A stretch of DNA of 64,000 nucleotides, from contig NZ_JABBNB010000036.1 of NCBI RefSeq assembly GCF_012933505.1, positions 1 through 64,000 of the forward strand, in the 5' to 3' direction. A model generated the notes under the pieces. That model saw only the letters and a program-made list of their open reading frames with translations, was not told the origin of the DNA and did no database searches. The first letter of the stretch is position 1; every line of letters starts with the position of its first letter. A program made the translations under genes and the position numbers. Positions 18,909 to 27,212 of the stretch are shown piece after piece. This stretch comes from Gordonia asplenii. Its GTDB lineage: Bacteria; Actinomycetota; Actinomycetes; Mycobacteriales; Mycobacteriaceae.

Positions 18909-18921
18909 GCGAATTGCAACT
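18909..18921 (+). promoter_or_regulatory. candidate HxlR autoregulatory operator
   Basis: GCGAATTGCAACT directly ahead of the HxlR gene, nearly identical to the inverted site at 17959-17971. A second half TTTCAACTC follows at once. The shared motif suggests one regulator for both promoters. Confidence 0.5.
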
Positions 18922-18942
18922 TTCAACTCTAGGATGGCGCCC

Positions 18943-19401
18943 ATGAAGCACGAAGAGTTGGCCGAGGAGAACTGCGCGATCGCCCGGGCGTCGGCGATCC
19001 TCGGCGAACGGTGGGTGTGGCCGATCCTGCGGCAGGCGTTCAACGGCGCACACCGATTCGAGGAGTTCCAGCGGGGCATCGGGCTGTCGCGCAACATCCT
19101 CACCGATCGCCTGCACGCATTGATCGCGGGCGGCATCCTCGAACGCCGCCCCGACCCCGACGGCGGTACCCGCACGCAATACGGATTGACCCGCAAAGGC
19201 CACGCGCTGTTCCCCGTTTACGTCGCGATGATGGAGTGGGGCAACGAATGGACCGGATTGGCCGACCCGCCGGTCGAGTTATTGCACAAGCCGTGCGGAC
19301 ATCGCATGCACGCACGGGTGGTGTGCTCGGAGTGCGGCCAGGACATCTCCGACCGCGACACCGAACCCGTGGTCGGGAAGGGGACGTTCGTCCGACGGTG
19401 A
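18943..19401 (+). CDS. HxlR family winged-helix regulator
   Basis: A 152-residue MarR/HxlR-type regulator: CAIARASAILGERWVWPILRQAF, the recognition helix FQRGIGLSRNILTDRLHAL and the wing LERRPDPDGGTRTQYGLTRKG. The C-terminus carries a possible zinc knuckle CGH ... CSECG. ATG 18943 is preferred, with AGGA eight bases upstream; the ATG at 18934 lies too close to it. It probably controls the hydratase upstream and itself through the GCGAATTGCrACT motif. Confidence 0.88.
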   Translation: MKHEELAEENCAIARASAILGERWVWPILRQAFNGAHRFEEFQRGIGLSRNILTDRLHALIAGGILERRPDPDGGTRTQYGLTRKGHALFPVYVAMMEWGNEWTGLADPPVELLHKPCGHRMHARVVCSECGQDISDRDTEPVVGKGTFVRR

Positions 19402-19407
19402 GGGTCG

Positions 19408-21090
19408 CTACGCCCGGAACGCCTCGCTGAAGATACCGGGAAGTCTGCGCCAACTCGGCCGCGCCGCGAACCGCGTCAGCCGCTCGGCGGCGCCCGTGGC
19501 GGAACGGGCGGTGACGAACCAGGCCGGCTTGGGCGATAGCGCGAATTCACCGCGGGCGATGGACCGCGGGAACGGCCGGAACGGTCCGGTCACCACGCTG
19601 CGCTCGACGTCGTCGAGCAGATGTGAGTTGTGCACGATACCGATACCCGACCCGACGTCGTGCAACGTGTTGCCCGCGAATGCTCCCCACAACAACGCCG
19701 GCACGAGAAAGCCGATAGCACTCCAGACGTTGATGCCGATGGTTCCGTAGCGCAGGTCGGCGACGGCGTCGTCGAATCTCGATCCCATGGCCGCTCGATC
19801 CCCGGGCGCCACGATCATGCTCGCACCGAGCGAGCCGTCGAGTCTATCGTTGGCGAAATCGACTGCGGCGCAGAGGAAATCGATGCCGACACCCGGGAGT
19901 TCGGTGTGCGCCAGCACCGGACCGAAGTATTCGGTCGTCAGTGCGTCCTGCGACGTCGAATCGTTCACTTCGAGCAGAACGCGTCCGTTGAGCTGCTCGA
20001 CGTCGGGATACGCGTCGAGCGCGGCCGCGACCTTGGCGTCGGTCCCCGGGTACCACGCCGCGCGGGCGGGCAGGCGATCGACGACGCGCCGGATCTCGGT
20101 GAGAAAGCGCTCCTTCTGCGGCCAGTCCGCGGAGAGGATCAGCACCTGGCCGCCGATGCAGTTGTGCCCGCAATTGTGAAAGCGTTGCGTCGCAACGTGT
20201 TCGGCTTGAAAGCGCAGGTCCTCGACGGTCCAGTCGCCCGGCACCACGATGATCGGCGACACCCCGCCGAGTTCGCTGGTGATCGGTTTGCGCAGCTTCG
20301 GCTCGCCGGCTTTGTCGGTGAGCGATCCCCACACGATCATGTCGTGGGTAGCCGCACTGCCGGTGATGTGGACGTGGTCGATGCCGGGATGCGCGGTGAG
20401 ATATTGCCCGACGTCGGCTCCGCCGTTGACGATCCGCAGCAGGCCGGCGCCGATCAGCGGGGCGAACGCGGCGCTGTAGGCCGGGGTCAGCGACGCGAAG
20501 GTCGGGTTGAGTTTGAGGACGCTGACGCGGTTGTGGGCGACCAACTCGTACAGGACGTCGAGCGGTCCGATAGACGAAATGTTGCCTGCGCCGAGCACCA
20601 ACCCCACTCCCCCGTTTTCACCGCGGCGGGTCGCGCCGAGGCCGGCTCGACGTCGAGCAGCGTCGGCGGAAACACCTGGCGTAAGCCATACTTCACCGGA
20701 GAAGCCGTGAAAGAGGTTGTACTCGAACAGGTTTCCCGGAAGCATCCGGAATGCGGTTCGATTGCCCGGTGCCGTGTGCGTCGGGAGCCCCGACGCCGGC
20801 GACTTTCCGGCGTCGATCTTGGTGAGGCTGTCGATGATCGCGCCGAATCCGGCGAGCGTCGCATACGGACCCGACATCCATTCCTCGCCCTCGAGCGGTC
20901 CGGTCGGGATGCCCTTGGCATCGATCGCGGCGGCGACCCAGTCGTCGGCTGCGGCGGCGATGCTGCGTTTGGTCCGTTCGAGCAGGGTGATGCGCTCGGT
21001 CAGACCCATCACGACCCATCGCGCCGCGCCGGCGGTGAGTGCGTCGACGGCCTCGTCGATGTCAGTTTCGGTGGCAAAAGTGCTGGTCAT
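19408..21090 (-). CDS. aldehyde dehydrogenase superfamily protein, long divergent form
   Basis: A 560-residue ALDH-fold protein. The cofactor loop is VHITGSAATHD, the Glu motif is ITSELGGVSPII, and the nucleophile region is NCGHNCIGGQ. The sequence is longer and more divergent than typical ALDHs, with an extended C-terminus (about residues 490-560). It follows the MpaB gene by 23 bp and is probably co-transcribed with it. The substrate is unknown. Confidence 0.85.
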   Translation of the reverse strand: MTSTFATETDIDEAVDALTAGAARWVVMGLTERITLLERTKRSIAAAADDWVAAAIDAKGIPTGPLEGEEWMSGPYATLAGFGAIIDSLTKIDAGKSPASGLPTHTAPGNRTAFRMLPGNLFEYNLFHGFSGEVWLTPGVSADAARRRAGLGATRRGENGGVGLVLGAGNISSIGPLDVLYELVAHNRVSVLKLNPTFASLTPAYSAAFAPLIGAGLLRIVNGGADVGQYLTAHPGIDHVHITGSAATHDMIVWGSLTDKAGEPKLRKPITSELGGVSPIIVVPGDWTVEDLRFQAEHVATQRFHNCGHNCIGGQVLILSADWPQKERFLTEIRRVVDRLPARAAWYPGTDAKVAAALDAYPDVEQLNGRVLLEVNDSTSQDALTTEYFGPVLAHTELPGVGIDFLCAAVDFANDRLDGSLGASMIVAPGDRAAMGSRFDDAVADLRYGTIGINVWSAIGFLVPALLWGAFAGNTLHDVGSGIGIVHNSHLLDDVERSVVTGPFRPFPRSIARGEFALSPKPAWFVTARSATGAAERLTRFAARPSWRRLPGIFSEAFRA

Positions 21091-21113
21091 GGATACTCCT
21101 CGCGGATCGGTGA

Positions 21114-22170
21114 CTACTGGTCCGTTGGGCGGCCATCGACCGGGGTCCCCCGGTACTCGGCTTTGACGCCGCGCAGTCCGCGCTCGATGGCGTCGTCGAG
21201 GATCCGCTGGCCGTTGCGGTCGAAGTAGTCGCGCACGACTCTCAGCCGCGTGAGCTGGTTGGGAATCTTCAGCAAAAACGCGCCGAGCCGCACGAAGACC
21301 TCGGCGAGCGGCTCCGGCGCGATGTCGAGGCAGTCGCGGAAGTCGGCGTTCGGCACGGTCGGCGTCATCCGGGGCGCGAGGAGTTGACGCAGGACCGCCT
21401 GGTTGACCGCCCTCGATCCACGGAACATGCGCATCTTCGTCACGCCGACGATCACGCTCTCCGCGAGTTCGGCTCCCTTGTCACTCGGCGCGTAAATGTA
21501 CTGATGCTCGCGCGACTGCAGCGCGAACTCTTCGGCGTGAGTCCGGCCCAGCAACTGATTGTTCGCACCCTCGATACGCGCGATCCAGCGCCACATCAGC
21601 GCGAATCCGTCGCGCTCCTCCTGACTGACGACACCACCGGCGAACTTGATCACGTCCACCCGATGGCTACCGAAGATGTAGCTGCACGCCGCGGTCGCGA
21701 GCTGACTGACGGGCACGCCGTCGGCATAACGCGACCACCGCCCGCTGCGGTGAATGCCGAGCCGAATCATAGTGTGCAGCAAACGGTTTCGTACCCAGAT
21801 GATCCACCGATCACCACCGGGCAGCATCCCGTCGACGTCGAGCGCCCCGACGAAGCCGGTCGCGGTCTCCAGCATTCGACGCCGATAGTCGCCGCCGCCT
21901 GCCAAACGTCCGGTCGCGCTCATCACCTCGGCGGTGGCCGGGTCGATGTAGGTGAACGCCATCGCGGAGTGACCGAGGTTCATGCCGAACAGATTGCGCC
22001 TGCCCATGCTGGCCCCGACGCGCAGCGAGTCGATGTCGAACCAGGACGGGAGCGTCTCGACGTCGTCGAAGAACGCCACCGCTTCGGCAACCCCCTCGGC
22101 CTGCAATATGCGGGAGGTCTGGGTCGGTGTCGGTTGGTCGCGGCTGGGTGTCGTGAACCGATGTGGGCAT
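21114..22170 (-). CDS. MpaB/DUF2236-type oxygenase family protein, 5' end possibly frameshifted
   Basis: The body matches the MpaB/DUF2236 (latex-clearing-like, probably heme) family: NRLLHTMIRLGIHRSG, DGVPVSQLATAACSYIFGSHRV and WRWIARIEGANNQLLGRTHAEE. The best start by signal is ATG 22170 with AGAGGAG upstream, but that ATG is one base out of frame with the body. Dropping one base in the five-C run at 22091-22095 would join them. Otherwise translation must begin at GTG 22211 or TTG 22106, neither with a ribosome site. The promoter region holds two palindromes, probably bound by the divergent TetR. Confidence 0.75.
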
Positions 22171-22220
22171 GGGCGCTTCTCCTCTGTGATCTGGCGGGCC
22201 GCCAGTGCCACGAGAGTAAT

Positions 22221-22254
22221 CTAGAGTCTCACTCTAGTCTAGAGTTGAACTCTA
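22221..22254. promoter_or_regulatory. tandem TetR operators
   Basis: Two perfect palindromes: CTAGAGT-CTC-ACTCTAG (22221-22237) and TAGAGT-TGA-ACTCTA (22240-22254). They share TAGAGT-n3-ACTCTA and lie between the MpaB-type gene and the divergent TetR gene. Confidence 0.75.
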
Positions 22255-22300
22255 TTTAAGGCGATCAACGCGGCTTTCCGCCGGGTTACGATGAGCGGCG

Positions 22301-22972
22301 ATGACGGTTGAGAAGACGGCGAACGAAGCGTCCGAACGCGGCGCACGGCGTCGAACGAGAACTCGCGCGGCGGTGCTCGCCGCCGCCGAGGAACTGCTCG
22401 CGCACACGACGCCCGACGAGGTTCGGATCGAGGACGTCGCGGCACGGGCAGGCGTGTCAGCGGCCTCGGTGTACGTGCACTTCGGCACCAAGGACGGGCT
22501 GGTCGCCGCGACCATCGAGCACCTGCTGGAGGTCGCCGCGGAGGACCTGACCAGCGCATACCGTGCCCCCGGGCCGGCCGTCGACCGAATCAGCGGCATC
22601 GGTCGCGCCTATCTGCGGGTGCTCGTCGACCATCCCGCGCTGACGCGATATCTGGCGGCACGGTCGCTGCGGACGCACGCGGCGTCGTCGGCTGCCGAGA
22701 TCCATATCGACGAGCGGGTCGAGACCCTGCGCGCGTCCTTCCAACGCCTGCTGCAGGAGGCGATCGACGACGGCGAAGTGCAGGCGGTCGATGCGCGACT
22801 GATGTCACACTTCTTGTCCGGTGCGTGGATCGGGGTGGCGGCGCTGTCGTTGAGCGGAAATACGAAGCCGCTGAGCGCCGACGACGTCACCGACGCGGGA
22901 ATGCAGGCGTTGCGGATTCTCACCTTGGGAGCGGAGCAGTCAGCGGTCGAGGGCGGCGGAAAGCCTCGATAG
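22301..22972 (+). CDS. TetR family transcriptional regulator
   Basis: A 223-residue TetR protein. The DNA-binding part is RTRAAVLAAAEELLAHTTPDEVRIEDVAARAGVSAASVYVHFGTKDGL (about 19-70 in total). It is divergent from the MpaB/ALDH unit, with two palindromes in the gap. Its stop codon lies 30 bp before the fluoride aptamer at 23003, so run-on transcription could reach the phosphatase gene. Confidence 0.9.
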   Translation: MTVEKTANEASERGARRRTRTRAAVLAAAEELLAHTTPDEVRIEDVAARAGVSAASVYVHFGTKDGLVAATIEHLLEVAAEDLTSAYRAPGPAVDRISGIGRAYLRVLVDHPALTRYLAARSLRTHAASSAAEIHIDERVETLRASFQRLLQEAIDDGEVQAVDARLMSHFLSGAWIGVAALSLSGNTKPLSADDVTDAGMQALRILTLGAEQSAVEGGGKPR

Positions 22973-23002
22973 CGCGGGCCGGTCTTGCTATCGTGGGGCT
23001 TC

Positions 23003-23076
23003 GGTGATGGATCCCACCTGAGCGAACGCTCGAACCGCCGCCCGGCTGATGGCTCCTGCCAATCGTGGACGATTGG
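23003..23076 (+). promoter_or_regulatory. fluoride riboswitch (crcB motif) 1, upstream of histidine phosphatase
   Basis: The aptamer runs 23003-23060. P1 is GGUG/CACC closing the loop AUGGAUCC, then comes an optional hairpin GAGCG-AA-CGCUC, then GAACCGCC and the hallmark GCUGAUGGCUCCU. The loop GGAUCC pairs with GGCUCC as pseudoknot with one mismatch. Next is a perfect hairpin CCAATCGT/ACGATTGG (23059-23076), a possible expression platform. Fluoride riboswitches turn genes on when fluoride is bound. Confidence 0.88.
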
Positions 23077-23144
23077 TGGGTGCGCACATGGACGTCACTC
23101 CCTCGTCGGCTTCCGCGAACACTCCTCAGAGACGGGTGAGTTCT

Positions 23145-23714
23145 ATGTCGAGCACGATCTATCTGGTACGCCATGCCGAAACCGTTTTGAATGCCGACGG
23201 GAAGCTGCGGGGTCTGGCCGATCCGGATCTGAACGAGAACGGCCGACGACAGGCCGAAGCGTTGGCGGCGGCGCTGGCCGATTCGTCGGCGGGGGTTGTG
23301 GTGTCCAGTCCGTTGCGTCGCGCTCGGGAGACGGCGCAGGCGATTGCGACGGCGATCGGGGTGCCCGCCGAGGTCGACGAAGACCTCAACGACCGCGACT
23401 ACGGACAGTGGACCGGACACCCCAAGGATGAGGTTGTGGCGCAATGGGGTTCGGTGGACGACGCCCCGGGCGTTGAGCCCGTCGCCGAGGTGATGTCCAG
23501 AGCACGGCCGGCTCTGTTTCGGCTGGCGGCGCGAGCCGAGACCACCGGCCGACCGGTAGTGCTGGTGACCCATGATGCGGTCATCCGTCCACTGCTGGCG
23601 CTGATAGGTGTCGGTGACGCGACCGTGCCGACCGCTTCCTATCAGGTGCTCTCCTACGTCGACGGCGAGATGACGGTTCAGGCGCGCGATCAGGTCCCGG
23701 ACGCAGGCGATTAG
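23145..23714 (+). CDS. histidine phosphatase (phosphoglycerate mutase-like)
   Basis: A 189-residue protein of the histidine phosphatase superfamily. The phospho-acceptor motif is LVRHAET (Arg9-His10), the conserved SSPLRRARETAQ follows, and the second catalytic His is in VLVTHDAVIRPLL. It removes phosphate from a metabolite or works as a mutase. ATG 23145 has GGTGAG upstream; ATG 23088 is in frame and also possible. It is under a fluoride riboswitch. Fluoride inhibits many phosphoryl-transfer enzymes, so extra phosphatase may be compensatory (inference). Confidence 0.88.
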   Translation: MSSTIYLVRHAETVLNADGKLRGLADPDLNENGRRQAEALAAALADSSAGVVVSSPLRRARETAQAIATAIGVPAEVDEDLNDRDYGQWTGHPKDEVVAQWGSVDDAPGVEPVAEVMSRARPALFRLAARAETTGRPVVLVTHDAVIRPLLALIGVGDATVPTASYQVLSYVDGEMTVQARDQVPDAGD

Positions 23715-23731
23715 CCCGGAGTGCCGAGTGG

Positions 23732-24302
23732 CCGATTGCACTCTGCCCCGTCGCGGATGCCGGGGGAACATTCACCTCGCCGTCGCTGAGCAGGCAGTTT
23801 CCGATTGGGGCCGATTGCACTCTGCGCGGTCACGGCTGCCGAGGGAACATTCACCTCGCCGTCGCTGAGCAGGCAGTTTCCAGTCAGGCCGATTGCACTC
23901 TGCGCGGTCACGGCTGCCGAGGGAACATTCACTTCGCCGTCGCTGAGCGGGCAGTTACCAGTCAGGCCGATTGCACTCGGTACCGTCACGGCTGCCGAGG
24001 GAACATTCACCCCGCCACCGCTGAACAGGCAGATTCCAATCAGGCCGATTGCACTCTGCGCGGTCACAGCTGCCGAGGGAACATTCACCCCGCCACCGCT
24101 GAACAGGCAGTTTCCAATCAGGCCGATTGCACTCTGCCCCGGTCACGGCTGCCGAGGGAACATTCACCCCGCCACCGCTGAGCAGGCAGTTTCCAATCAG
24201 GCCGATTGCACTCTGGCCCGGTCACCGCTGCCGAGGGAACATTCACCCCGCCACCGCTGAGCAGGCAGTTTCCAATCAGGCCGATTGCACTCGGTACCGT
24301 CG
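23732..24302 (+). repeat. tandem array of 78/79-bp repeats
   Basis: Seven full units start at 23732, 23811, 23889, 23967, 24045, 24123 and 24202, and a partial eighth starts at 24281. Each begins CCGATTGCACTC, has GAGGGAACATTCAC in the middle and ends near AGGCAGTTTCC. There are no unique spacers. Most units are over 85% identical by eye. Units of 78 and 79 bp alternate, so no frame is kept. It behaves like a minisatellite (VNTR). Confidence 0.85.
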
Positions 24303-24789
24303 GATCACACTCACCACAAGCTCTACACCAGGCGCGCGTCCGCGCCCGAGGTAGATGCAGCATCGATTCGTTGTTACCGGTGGGGCAGGTGATGAACCCG
24401 GGGGAGTCGGCCGTCCAACCTCTGCGCCGCACTGAGTAGAAACGCCCGCGAACGGTTCACCTCGTCTACTCGCAGACACCTCGTCGTTGACGGCGGGTGT
24501 CTGTGAGGAAACGAGGTGGACATGGCCGTCATGGAGCACCACAACACCCAACCTCGGCAGCTTTACCCAATGGTTTAGATGCGACTTCCATCAGGGCGTC
24601 CCTACCAAGTTCGCTTTGCGGCCCTCGGGGCCCGCTGGCCGCCTGGCTGCGTCGTCACCGGTCACGATAGCTGCCGCTACCGCTGCGTCCTCGCCTTGCC
24701 AGGTCGGCCAGCGACGAAACGCCCGTCGGTACGCTCGCCCCGGAGATACCTCGGGAGTTTCGACGAGGCCCGCATCGTCGTCGACGCCG

Positions 24790-25060
24790 CTCGCACTGCA
24801 GAACTTGCAGTTTCACTGAAGTAGGCGGATCCCCGCGACCGTAACCCCTCCCACCACCGCCAGTCCCACTGCGGTAGCCACCTCCCACTGCAGTAGCCGG
24901 ATTCCCGCGACGGCAATCAGCGCACGCTGCGGTCACTCCCGCTTCGGTAACCGCCTGCCACTGCAGTAGCCGATCTCCCACGGCAGCAATCCTCTCCCAC
25001 GGCAGCGGCTACCGCCGTATTTGCGAGTTACCGCCGTAACTGTTCGACGACCGCAGCGCG
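24790..25060. repeat. degenerate short-unit repeat region
   Basis: Loosely repeated units resembling CCACTGCAGTAGCC and CCCGCGACGGTAA occur on both strands. A related region lies at about 46540-46690. The function is unknown. Confidence 0.45.
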
Positions 25061-25311
25061 AAGGAACCACCGCAGTGAGAAGCCAGGAAGCGCGCAACTA
25101 ATCCCAAGCCGAACTCGGCTTCGACTCACTCACCCAGCGGAGGTTGCTTCGCCTGTCGAGCCCCGTCGCTGGTTGAGCAAAACCCTGGTGATCACTCGGC
25201 TAGTACAGCCTGGATCCACCGATGGCGGGCCCATTTCGCTGGTTGAGCCGGTCCGAGCGCCGTGCTGACGCTCCTCACGGCTCAACCTGGATCCACCGAA
25301 GACACCCCTCC

Positions 25312-25593
25312 GCTGGTTGAGCCGGTCCGAGCGCCGTGCTGAGCGAGGCGCTAGCCGAGTCGAAGTAGCGCTAGCCGAGCGCTAGCCGAGGTCCGTGTCG
25401 AAACCACGGTGACACAACAGATTACGCGCGACGGTTCATCTCGCGTTCCGATCGTGGTGATCATCTCCAGTCGTGCACCCAACAGGTGCATTCGACGGTT
25501 GGGCTGTCCTGGTTTGCATCGACTCACCGAAATTCGTTGTCTCACCGTGGTTTCGACACGCTCGTCGCTAACGCTCCTCACGGCTCAACCAGC
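25312..25593 (+). repeat. type B MITE-like repeat element, copy 1
   Basis: It has the same style of inverted ends as type A (gctggttgagccgg ... and ... ggctcaaccagc, with cgtgtcgaaacc / ggtttcgacacg inside) but a different core, which contains GTGCACCCAACAGGTGCATT. A second copy is at 41752-41991. Confidence 0.6.
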
Positions 25594-25730
25594 GAAATGA
25601 GTCCACCATCGGTGAAACCAGGCTCAACCGCGGAGAGCGCCTGCCATCGGTGATCCTGGTACCGCACTTCCGGTCATCACGAACCAACCGAAACCCATTG
25701 TGCCACTGCAGTTTCAACACGTCTCACCCC

Positions 25731-27212
25731 TTAGCCCGGAGTGCCGAAGATCTCCCGGTACAGGTCGGCACCGTAGCTGGTTGGGCGCGGTGAGCCGGTC
25801 AGAATCCGGAAGGTTCGCTCGCCCGCGTCGGTGCGTTCGGCCCGGAGGAAGAGTCCGGTGCCGGCGGCGTAGAAGCCGGCCGCCAGCTCGTACATGTGTG
25901 TGACGAACAAGACCCGATGCCCGGCATCGGTCAGCGCCGCAACGATGCCTGCCGCGATCGTCGCGCCTTCCCGTTCGTTCGTCGACGCGAACGACTCGTT
26001 GAACAACAGCAGGCTCGCCGGCGTCAGTCCGTCGACGATCCGGCTCAGTCGCGCCAACTCTTCGTCGAGCTTTCCACTGACCGACGTGACGTCTTCTTCT
26101 CGAGTGAAGTGCGTGGCCAGGCTTGTGCGGACATCCGCCGCCATCGACGTCGCGGTGACGGGTAGTCCGGCCTGCATCATGAGTTGCGCTGCGCCGACAC
26201 TGCGCAGAAAGGTGGATTTGCCGCCCTGATTGGCACCGGTGATCATGATGAGGGCGGCACCGTCGGCGACGACGTCGTTGCCGACCACCCGATCCCGTCG
26301 GCTCAAGACCAGACCGGCGTCGCACAGATTGCGACAGGTGAACACCTGCGACCCAACGGGTTTGGGCTGCGGGTAGCAAACCGGCGCGGATGTCTGGCGC
26401 AGCGCCCGATGCAAGTTGATCGCACCGAGGTAGAAGGCCGTTTCATAGCGCAACGCCTGAAAGAAGCGCTGCAACTCGGCAGCCGAATCAGCCAGCGCCC
26501 CGGCGACCCGGTGGAGGGCCCGCGTGCGCAGCCGGTCGAGAATCTGCCCGGCGTGTACATCGTCGGGATCGAGCCGGAAGTGAGCACTACGACGTCGGGC
26601 TCGCTGGACGACACTGTGGTGCACCGCCGTACGCACCGCATAGTCGGTACTCTGCCCACCGTCGGCGAGGCGCGCACTGAGCAGAATTCCGTGTTCGAAG
26701 TCGAGCTCGCGCAGATGCGCCCGAAGCTCGGCCAGGTACTGCTCGTCGAACGTCGCGGCCAGACGCGAACAGAACCCTCCGAAGGCAGGCGATGTAAAGC
26801 TTCCGTAGGTCGAACGTGCCTGCGCTACAAGTGATCTCAGGTGTTCAGACAATACCGACACAATCGCGAGCGAACGTCGTACATGATGCTCGGCGCCGAC
26901 CCGGCCCTGCGCCGCCAACGCGTGATGTCTGAGTTCATCGAGGGCGGCCGTCGCCCGTTGGTACATGTCCCGCACCGAATCGACGTTCATCAGTGCGTCA
27001 TCGATCCCGGCGTGGCGATAGGTGATCACCGCGAGGTCGGTCTGCATGGCTAACAGCTGCGCCGCGACGACGCCGTGGAGGTAGGCATCCTCGTCGGCCA
27101 TGGTGTGAATGATCGGTTGCAACCCGAGGTCACGTATCACCTCTCCGGCTCCGTCGGGTGCTCGCCCGTCGAGATCGACGTCGTGATCTGCGAAGAGGAG
27201 CCTGGTGTTCAC
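25731..27212 (-). CDS. MutS-like ATPase (short type), fluoride-linked locus 1
   Basis: A 493-residue protein with a helical core/lever-like region (about 1-310) and a C-terminal MutS ATPase domain. Walker A is TGANQGGKST (325-334). Walker B reads LLLFNE, so Asn405-Glu406 replaces the usual Asp-Glu, followed by SFASTNE and the VLFVTHMYEL strand. The N-terminal mismatch-recognition domains of canonical MutS are absent. GTG 27212 overlaps the stop codon of the companion ATPase gene (GTGA). Its paralogue is at 42299-43792. The two proteins of each locus probably form a heterodimer. The function is unknown. Confidence 0.85.
   Translation of the reverse strand: MNTRLLFADHDVDLDGRAPDGAGEVIRDLGLQPIIHTMADEDAYLHGVVAAQLLAMQTDLAVITYRHAGIDDALMNVDSVRDMYQRATAALDELRHHALAAQGRVGAEHHVRRSLAIVSVLSEHLRSLVAQARSTYGSFTSPAFGGFCSRLAATFDEQYLAELRAHLRELDFEHGILLSARLADGGQSTDYAVRTAVHHSVVQRARRRSAHFRLDPDDVHAGQILDRLRTRALHRVAGALADSAAELQRFFQALRYETAFYLGAINLHRALRQTSAPVCYPQPKPVGSQVFTCRNLCDAGLVLSRRDRVVGNDVVADGAALIMITGANQGGKSTFLRSVGAAQLMMQAGLPVTATSMAADVRTSLATHFTREEDVTSVSGKLDEELARLSRIVDGLTPASLLLFNESFASTNEREGATIAAGIVAALTDAGHRVLFVTHMYELAAGFYAAGTGLFLRAERTDAGERTFRILTGSPRPTSYGADLYREIFGTPG

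Larger units (their letters stand above)
23715..25730. other. 2-kb non-coding region with several repeat families
   Basis: No supported gene. In order it holds the 78-bp tandem array (23732-24302), a stretch with the hairpin CAGACACC/GGTGTCTG (24473-24503), a degenerate region of ccactgcagtagcc-like units (about 24790-25060), then a type B repeat element (25312-25593). Apparent open frames across it change frame between repeat units and match no family I know. Confidence 0.65.

Noticed and set aside
23805-24260. Repeat protein encoded in the 78-bp array
   Set aside because: The frame is lost where units are 79 bp, and the composition is not protein-like.
23732-24302. CRISPR array
   Set aside because: The units are contiguous 78/79-bp repeats with no unique spacers and no cas genes nearby.
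23732-24302. Further degenerate fluoride aptamers on the minus strand of the 78-bp repeats
   Set aside because: There is passing similarity (tGGAAACTGCC and TGAATGTTCCC), but the GAACCGC segment and a proper P1 stem are missing, and no gene lies downstream in that orientation.
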